From: Stenotrophomonas sp. 57
Lineage (GTDB): Bacteria > Pseudomonadota > Gammaproteobacteria > Xanthomonadales > Xanthomonadaceae
DNA length: 64,000 bases
Reading direction: 5' to 3'
Assembly (NCBI RefSeq): GCF_030291075.1
Contig: NZ_CP127407.1
Span: forward strand, 2,416,001 to 2,480,000
The translations under genes and the position numbers were made by a program. Positions within the stretch are counted from its first letter, which is position 1, and each line of letters begins with the position of its first letter. Under the pieces are notes generated by a model. The model was not told the origin of the DNA. It saw only the letters and a list, made by a program, of their open reading frames with translations, and made no database searches. Below, piece by piece: positions 59,288 to 64,000 of the stretch.

Positions 59288-60049
59288 TCAGACAAACATT
59301 CCACCGGAGGCTTCCACGCGCTGGCCATTGACCCAGCCCGTGGACGGCGACAGCAGCGCCACCACCACCGGGCCGATGTCATCGGGCCGGCCGGCACGAC
59401 CCAGCGCGGTGATCGACGACACCATCGCATTGACCTGCGCATCGTCACGCACGCGACCACCGCCGAAGTCGGTCTCGATGGCGCCCGGTGCCAGCGTGTT
59501 GGCGCTGATGCCACGTGCCCCCAGCTCCCTGGCCAGGTAACGGGTGAACACTTCAATGCCACCTTTCATCATCGCGTAGGCCGAACTGCCTGGCAGCGAG
59601 AAGCGCGCCAGCCCGCTGGACACATTGAGGATACGGCCACCGTCGGCAACCAGCGGCAGCAGGGCCTGGGTCAGGAAGTACGGCCCCTTCAGATGCACGG
59701 CCACGGCGTGATCGAACTGCGCCTCCGTGGTGTCGGCAATGGGTGCGTACAGGCCTTCGCCGGCATTGTTCATCAGGCCCTGCAGCGTGTCGGTACCCCA
59801 CGCCTGCAGCGCGTCGCGCAAGCGCTGGGCGAATTCCGGAAAGGCCGCGCTGTCGGCCACGTCCAGCGGCAGCGCCTGCGCGCGACGGCCCAGCGCCTGC
59901 ACCTGCTGCACCACCTCGGCGGCCGCCTCGGCCTGGGCGCGGTAAGTGATCACGATATCGGCGCCGTCGGCGGCCAGCGCGAGGGCAACATTGCGGCCGA
60001 GGCCGCGGCTGCCGCCAGTGATGAGGACGACACGAGAGGAAGCAGTCAT
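59288..60049 (-). CDS. SDR-family oxidoreductase
   Basis: 253 residues from ATG 60049, preceded by AGGTG. Motifs: VVLITGGSRGLGRNVALALA for cofactor, NNAGEG, LNVSSGL and the catalytic SSAYAMMKGGIEVFTRYLAR, ending with GRAGRPDDIGPVVVALLSPS. It resembles FabG-like ketoreductases with an NADP preference suggested by the Arg-rich early region. It is transcribed divergently from a LysR regulator, which probably controls it. Confidence 0.88.
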   Translation of the reverse strand: MTASSRVVLITGGSRGLGRNVALALAADGADIVITYRAQAEAAAEVVQQVQALGRRAQALPLDVADSAAFPEFAQRLRDALQAWGTDTLQGLMNNAGEGLYAPIADTTEAQFDHAVAVHLKGPYFLTQALLPLVADGGRILNVSSGLARFSLPGSSAYAMMKGGIEVFTRYLARELGARGISANTLAPGAIETDFGGGRVRDDAQVNAMVSSITALGRAGRPDDIGPVVVALLSPSTGWVNGQRVEASGGMFV

Positions 60050-60107
60050 GGCCACGCACCTGGAAAGGAGAAGGTGTGGCCAGACTATTGGGATTGCCGC
60101 CGCGCAT

Positions 60108-60127
60108 AAATCGCGCGATGCTGATTT
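60108..60127. promoter_or_regulatory. Candidate LysR operator between SDR and LysR genes
   Basis: AAATC (60108-60112) and GATTT (60123-60127) are inverted around 10 nt in the only AT-rich part of the 104-bp divergent intergenic region. LysR proteins bind such interrupted dyads with T/A-rich ends. Short match, so moderate support. Confidence 0.4.
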
Positions 60128-60153
60128 TACTGTTCAAATCAAGCGAACAATCC

Positions 60154-61062
60154 ATGGATCGCCTCGACACCCTGCGTGTCTTCCTGCGTGTTGCCGAGCT
60201 GGGCTCGTTCACCCGCGCGGCAGACAACCTGGGCCTGCCCAAGGCCAGCGTGTCGCAGGCCATTGCGCGCCTGGAGGGCGAGCTGGGCACGCAGCTGCTG
60301 CACCGGACCACCCGCCGTGTCCACCTCACCGCCGACGGCACCCAGCTGCAGCAGCGCGCACACGACCTGCTGGACGACATGGACGCTCTGCAGAACCTGT
60401 TCCGCCACCAGCCCAGCGAACTGAGCGGCCGGCTGCGGGTGGACATGCCTGGTGGCATGGCCCGCAACGTGGTGATTCCGCAGCTGCCGGCCTTCCTCGC
60501 CCTGCATCCTGGCCTGGAAGTGGAACTGAGCGCGACCGACCGCCGCGTCGACCTGGTACGCGAAGGATTCGACTGCGTGCTGCGGGTGGGAACGCTGGAC
60601 GACAGCAGCCTGGTCGCCCGTCCGCTCGGGCAGATGCGCATCGTCAACGTGGCCAGCCCCGGCTACCTGGCTGCGCGCGGAGTGCCGCAGGTCCTTGCGG
60701 ACCTCGACCACCACGACCTTGTTCACTACGTCGGCACGCTGGGCCAGCGCTCGCCCGGTTTCGAGTACTTCGACGGCCTGCACTACCAGAGCTGGCCGAT
60801 GCGCGGCGCGCTGACCGTCAACAGCGCCGATGGCTACAGTGCCGCGGCGCTGGCTGGGCTGGGCATCATCCAGGTGCCGGAACTGGGCGCCCGCGAAGCG
60901 CTGCGCACCGGCAGCCTGGTGGAGGTGCTGCCCGACTGCGTGGCAGAACCGATGCCGGTCAATCTGGTCTATGCGCAGCGCCGCCACCTGCCACGCCGGG
61001 TCGAAGCCTTCATGACCTGGTTGGCCGGATTGCTGGCGGCAGAGATGGAGCGCCTGGACTGA
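60154..61062 (+). CDS. LysR-family transcriptional regulator
   Basis: 302 residues from ATG 60154. The helix-turn-helix is MDRLDTLRVFLRVAELGSFT, RAADNLGLPKASVSQAIARL, EGELGTQLLHRTTRRVHLT. The effector domain begins LSGRLRVDMPGGMARNVVIP and resembles the CrgA/DmlR group. It is divergent from the SDR gene, a standard arrangement for quinone- or aldehyde-responsive regulation. Confidence 0.93.
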   Translation: MDRLDTLRVFLRVAELGSFTRAADNLGLPKASVSQAIARLEGELGTQLLHRTTRRVHLTADGTQLQQRAHDLLDDMDALQNLFRHQPSELSGRLRVDMPGGMARNVVIPQLPAFLALHPGLEVELSATDRRVDLVREGFDCVLRVGTLDDSSLVARPLGQMRIVNVASPGYLAARGVPQVLADLDHHDLVHYVGTLGQRSPGFEYFDGLHYQSWPMRGALTVNSADGYSAAALAGLGIIQVPELGAREALRTGSLVEVLPDCVAEPMPVNLVYAQRRHLPRRVEAFMTWLAGLLAAEMERLD

Positions 61063-61168
61063 GCGCCGCGCGGGGCGCACATGCCGCGCTTCATCCCGCT
61101 CATGAGCAAACTGAATCAGCGATGGGGGCCGGTCTTCCTACAATGCCGGCTTACCCTGCCTCTTCGAG

Positions 61169-62692
61169 ATGCTGCCGATGCGCGCTGCCCTCCCCCTGTT
61201 GCTGCTGGCCACCGCGCTGAGCGCCTGTTCCCCGGCCCAGGCGCCTCTGGCTGCGGCGAAGGCTGCCGAAGCTGCACCTGCCAAGGCCATCGCCTGGCGC
61301 CAGGGCGACGTCGATGATGCCTTCGCCGAAGCCGCCGACAGCGGCAAGCCGGTGCTGCTGTACTGGGGCGCCGTCTGGTGCCCGCCGTGCAACCAGCTCA
61401 AGGCGGGCCTGTTCAAGGACCCGGCCTTCATCGCGCTGACCGGCAAGTTCGTGCCGGTTTACCTGGATGGCGACGAGGAAGGTGCGCAGGCCTGGGGCGA
61501 GCGCTTCGGGGTACGCGGCTATCCGACCCTGATCGTGCTGGACCCACAGCGCAATGAACTGACCCGCGCGGCCGGTGGCAACGACGCTGCCGAATTGACC
61601 CGAGCGCTGACCGTCGCCGCCGGGCGCCGCAGCGCAATCGCCGCCACCCTGGCGACCGCCCTGGCCACGCCGGACAGACTGGCCGCCGAAGACTGGCAGG
61701 TGCTGGGTGACTACGGCTGGGAAGTCGACGCCAACCGCCTGGCCGGCGATCGCAAGAGCCAGGATGTGTTGCGCCAGCTGTCCAGGTCGGCACCGGATGC
61801 CGCCCAGCAGCGCCGCTTCGCCCTGCTGGCGCTGGCCACTGCGGAAAAGCCGGACGCATCGCCCACCGAGGTGCGCGAGCTGCTGCAGGCCGTGCTGGCG
61901 CAGCCCGCCGAAGTGCGCCGCAACCGTGAGTTGCTGGGCTATGCAGGCGCGCAGCTGGTCAAGCAGGCCAGTGCTGGGCCGGCGACCAGCAACACGCTGG
62001 GACAGCAGCTGCTGGTCGCGCTGGAGCGCGCAGATGCAGAGCGCGGCGACCGCGCCGACGACGCATTGTCGCGTGCGCTGACCGAAGTATCGCTTGGCCG
62101 CCAGCAGCAGCCGGAGGGCGCATTGCCCGCCGCACTGGTCGATCGGGTGAAGCAGCGCGTGGCTGCTGCCGATGCCGCTGCCACCGATGCGCATGCGCGC
62201 CAGGCCACGATCAGCAGCGCGGTCCATGCACTGCGGCAGGTCGGTGACGACGCGGGCGCCGAGTCGCTGTTGCTGGCGGAGCTGAAGCGCAGCGAGCAGC
62301 CGTACTACTACATGCCCGAACTGGCTGAACTGGCCGTGCAGCGCGGCGACACCGCCGGTGCGCTGGAGTGGTTGAAGCGTGCCTACGATGGCGCGCAGGG
62401 CCCGGCCACCCGCGTGCAGTGGGGCGTGCTGTATGTGGAAGGCCTGCTGAAGCTGGCACCGGACGATGCACCACGCATCGAGCAGGCCACCGCCTCGCTG
62501 ATCGCCGAACTGGAGGCGCAGCCGTCGGGCTACCACCAGCGCACCCGCCAGCGCTTCGAGCGCCTGGCCGGGCAGCTGAAGACGTGGAGTGGAAAGCACC
62601 AGGGCGCGGAAACGCTGGCGCGGTTGCAGCAGCGGATGCAGCAGGCGTGCGGGGATCAAGTCGACGGTGCCTGCAGGGATTGGTTGAGTTGA
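61169..62692 (+). CDS. Thioredoxin-fold lipoprotein with long helical C-terminus
   Basis: 507 residues; ATG at 61169 or 61178. The signal peptide ends in LSACSPAQ, a lipobox. A thioredoxin domain (about 40-155) has KPVLLYWGAVWCPPCNQLKA with the CPPC site and FGVRGYPTLIVLD with the cis-Pro. The remaining 350 residues are Ala/Leu-rich helices resembling TPR-like repeats, ending with a two-Cys tail (CGDQVDGACRDW). It is probably a periplasmic disulfide or cytochrome-maturation helper; partner unknown. A GATG-rich start region makes the exact start unsure. Confidence 0.85.
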   Translation: MLPMRAALPLLLLATALSACSPAQAPLAAAKAAEAAPAKAIAWRQGDVDDAFAEAADSGKPVLLYWGAVWCPPCNQLKAGLFKDPAFIALTGKFVPVYLDGDEEGAQAWGERFGVRGYPTLIVLDPQRNELTRAAGGNDAAELTRALTVAAGRRSAIAATLATALATPDRLAAEDWQVLGDYGWEVDANRLAGDRKSQDVLRQLSRSAPDAAQQRRFALLALATAEKPDASPTEVRELLQAVLAQPAEVRRNRELLGYAGAQLVKQASAGPATSNTLGQQLLVALERADAERGDRADDALSRALTEVSLGRQQQPEGALPAALVDRVKQRVAAADAAATDAHARQATISSAVHALRQVGDDAGAESLLLAELKRSEQPYYYMPELAELAVQRGDTAGALEWLKRAYDGAQGPATRVQWGVLYVEGLLKLAPDDAPRIEQATASLIAELEAQPSGYHQRTRQRFERLAGQLKTWSGKHQGAETLARLQQRMQQACGDQVDGACRDWLS

Positions 62693-62709
62693 TGAAGGCT
62701 CGGGTTCTG

Positions 62710-62772
62710 GTAGTGCCGGCCGCTGGCCGGCAACCCGACCCTGCTTGTATGCCGGCCAGCGGCCGGCACTAC
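62710..62772. repeat. SMAG dimer (two inverted units)
   Basis: Unit 1 (62710-62734) begins GTAGTGCCGGCCGCTGGCCG. Unit 2 (62750-62772) is its inverted copy, ending CGGCCGGCACTAC. The core equals that at 4748-4771. The pair lies in the 394-bp gap between the thioredoxin-fold gene and sodA, together with the hairpin at 62855-62950 and the SoxR-type site; a run of CTTTTG repeats lies at about 62780-62815. Confidence 0.8.
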
Positions 62773-62854
62773 CATTCCGCTTTTGCTTTTGCTTTTGCTC
62801 CTGCTCTTGCCTTTGACTCCGTCTCCGCGCCAGCGCAGGGAGCTATCCAGCGTG

Positions 62855-62950
62855 GGTGGGTGTGCGTAGCCGGGACCGTTGGCACCATGGATGGCGCCAT
62901 CGAGCCCCCATGGATGGGTTCACGGCGTGTCCCGGCTACGCACATCCGCC
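62855..62950. repeat. Long hairpin element with conserved 52-nt loop, copy 2
   Basis: Arms at 62855-62876 and 62929-62950 pair at 20 of 22 positions, the others being G-U type. The 52-nt loop (62877-62928) differs from the copy at 4626-4677 at four positions only, while the stems differ throughout apart from the GGAC/GTCC closing pairs. It sits about 60 bp before the MerR-type promoter of sodA. Confidence 0.75.
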
Positions 62951-63006
62951 CGCGCCCTCGCTGAACAGTCAAAGCGCCGGGAGCGCACGCCTTCCATCCA
63001 TGACCC

Positions 63007-63037
63007 TTGACCTCAACCAATGTTGAGGTGCGATAAC
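63007..63037 (+). promoter_or_regulatory. MerR/SoxR-type promoter and operator of sodA
   Basis: The operator CCTCAACCAATGTTGAGG (63011-63028) is a perfect palindrome with 7-bp arms (8 with flanking A/T) and closely resembles the SoxR box CCTCAAG-N4-CTTGAGG. A -35 TTGACC (63007-63012) and a -10 GATAAC (63032-63037) are separated by 19 bp, the overlong spacing typical of MerR-family activated promoters. It lies 50 bp before the sodA ATG. Confidence 0.7.
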
Positions 63038-63086
63038 GATCTCCCCGCGGCCAGCCTCTCTGGCCTTCCCCACGGAGATTGCTTCG

Positions 63087-63716
63087 ATGTCGTACTCGCT
63101 TCCCCCCCTCCCCTACGCCTACGACGCCCTCGAGCCGCATTTCGATGCGCGCACGATGGAGATCCACCACAGCAAGCACCACCAGACCTACGTCAACAAC
63201 CTCAATGCGGCCCTCGAGCAGGCTGGCCTGGCCGTACAACCGGTCGAGGCGCTGATTGCCAACCTTGATGCCGTGCCCGGGCCGCAGCGCAGCGCGATCC
63301 GCAACAACGGCGGCGGCCACGCCAACCACAGCCTGTTCTGGACCGTGCTCAGCGCCAGCGGTGGCGTACCCGATGATGAACTGGCAGCGGCCATCGACCG
63401 CGACCTCGGCGGTTTCGATGCCTTCAAGGACGCCTTCACCAAGGCCGCGCAGACCCGGTTCGGCAGCGGCTGGGCCTGGCTGACCAGCGATCGCGATGGC
63501 CGACTGAAAGTGGAAAGCAGCGCCAACCAGGACAGCCCGCTGATGGGTGCAACCGTTGGCCTGTCCGGCAACACCCCGATCCTCGCACTGGATGTCTGGG
63601 AACACGCCTACTACCTGCACTACCAGAACCGCCGCCCGGACTACATCGGTGCATTCTTCAACATCATCAACTGGGCCGAGGTCGGCCGGCGCTACCGCCA
63701 GGCCCGGGCCTCATGA
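63087..63716 (+). CDS. sodA: Superoxide dismutase, Fe/Mn type
   Basis: 209 residues. Metal ligands and signature: [15 protein letters not shown] (His), [11 protein letters not shown] (His), and [20 protein letters not shown] (Asp and His), plus GSGWAWL. A Gly at the residue before the second helix ligand and GSGWAWL favour the Mn form, but metal choice cannot be fixed. It removes cytoplasmic superoxide. A SoxR-type promoter lies upstream; the stop overlaps a flavin reductase gene by 4 nt. Shine-Dalgarno GGAG is about 9 nt before the ATG. Confidence 0.93.
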   Translation: MSYSLPPLPYAYDALEPHFDARTMEIHHSKHHQTYVNNLNAALEQAGLAVQPVEALIANLDAVPGPQRSAIRNNGGGHANHSLFWTVLSASGGVPDDELAAAIDRDLGGFDAFKDAFTKAAQTRFGSGWAWLTSDRDGRLKVESSANQDSPLMGATVGLSGNTPILALDVWEHAYYLHYQNRRPDYIGAFFNIINWAEVGRRYRQARAS

Positions 63717-64000
63717 GCGGCGAGACATTACCGTACGCCGGGCCGTGGGCGGGGGTATTCCCCGCCCCGGCCCCGGTGCCGTCGGTCGAGATGCCGCCGC
63801 GTGCACTGCGGCGGCTGCTCGGTCACTTCCCCACCGGCGTGGCCATCGTCTGCGCGCGCGATGCGCAGGGCAATCCCATCGGCCTGACCATCAATTCGTT
63901 CGTGCCTGTGTCATTGCAGCCGCCACTGGTGCTGTGGAACCTGGCGTTGCACGCGCAGAGCCTGTCCACCTTCCAGCGCGCCACCCGCTTTGCAATCAGC
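63713..64000 (+). CDS. Flavin reductase-like protein, N-terminal part (cut by window edge)
   Basis: 96 codons are present. After a variable N-terminus, [40 protein letters not shown] and [20 protein letters not shown] follow the flavin reductase/FMN-binding split-barrel family (HpaC/RutF-like), which reduces free flavin with NAD(P)H. The ATG overlaps the sodA TGA, so both are produced from the same redox-responsive promoter. Confidence 0.85.
   Translation, partial: MSGETLPYAGPWAGVFPAPAPVPSVEMPPRALRRLLGHFPTGVAIVCARDAQGNPIGLTINSFVPVSLQPPLVLWNLALHAQSLSTFQRATRFAIS

Noticed and set aside
62710..62772. CRISPR-like repeat
   Set aside because: Two inverted palindromes with GTAG ends and no spacer series; they are SMAG units.

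Overview
The window is high-GC chromosomal DNA whose gene content and order point to the Stenotrophomonas maltophilia group (Xanthomonadales, Gammaproteobacteria). The strongest pointers are a catecholate siderophore operon of the layout entC-entE-entB-entB'-entF-entA, a glgA-glgB-treZ-malQ-treY-glgX block of the xanthomonad type, and many short palindromes ending in GTAG that match the SMAG repeats described for S. maltophilia. Taxonomy is inferred from this and was not tested against a database.

Layout. 1-4314 (minus): a cell-surface-signalling triad (an STN/TonB-C protein without a barrel, an ECF sigma factor and a FecR-like anti-sigma factor), then two paralogous unknown proteins, then type II secretion pseudopilins GspG and GspK; this resembles the P. 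aeruginosa vreAIR-hxc arrangement. 4315-5018: repeats and a beheaded Lrp gene. 5090-6132: azlCD amino-acid exporter. 6185-18314 (minus): glycogen and trehalose metabolism, mostly with 4-nt gene overlaps. 18663-20641: a PAS protein and a diflavin reductase behind a perfect FNR-type palindrome. 20734-28633 (minus): molybdenum cofactor synthesis, an Fe-S FNR-type regulator and molybdate uptake, preceded by a structured moaA leader. 28848-31137: a structured non-coding stretch, a small ORF, and a degenerate Rhs locus with two immunity-like genes. 31173-36541: an AraC regulator divergent from a FUSC/DUF1656/HlyD/outer-membrane-factor efflux operon. 36675-41963: periplasmic proteins, then a two-component system, diacylglycerol kinase and a lipid A phosphoethanolamine transferase; the last two share an 11-bp-period direct repeat at the same distance from their starts. 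41867-42790: an M14 peptidase. 42936-46866: a four-gene operon DUF3348, MotA/ExbB-like DUF802 protein, MotB/OmpA protein, DUF2894. 47110-47574: an orphan SMI1/KNR4 protein. 47676-57233 (minus): siderophore synthesis and export. 57387-62692: DUF3817, LLM oxidoreductase, GNAT, SDR/LysR pair and a thioredoxin-fold lipoprotein. 63087-64000: superoxide dismutase, behind a MerR/SoxR-type promoter, coupled to a flavin reductase cut by the window end.

How parts work together. The Moco, molybdate and FNR genes form one anaerobic-respiration module, and the FNR-type site before the PAS/diflavin operon suggests the same regulator reaches it. The kinase/regulator pair sits directly upstream of dgkA and eptA; EptA releases diacylglycerol that DgkA recycles.

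The best candidates for undescribed biology are the stator-like DUF3348/DUF802/OmpA/DUF2894 operon, a two-copy hairpin element with different but base-paired stems and a nearly identical 52-nt loop, the shared dgkA/eptA operator, the moaA leader, the structured region at 28.85-29.13 kb, and the orphan Rhs toxin tip with a predicted permuted NlpC/P60 fold. No rRNA, tRNA, CRISPR array, prophage or complete insertion sequence was recognised.
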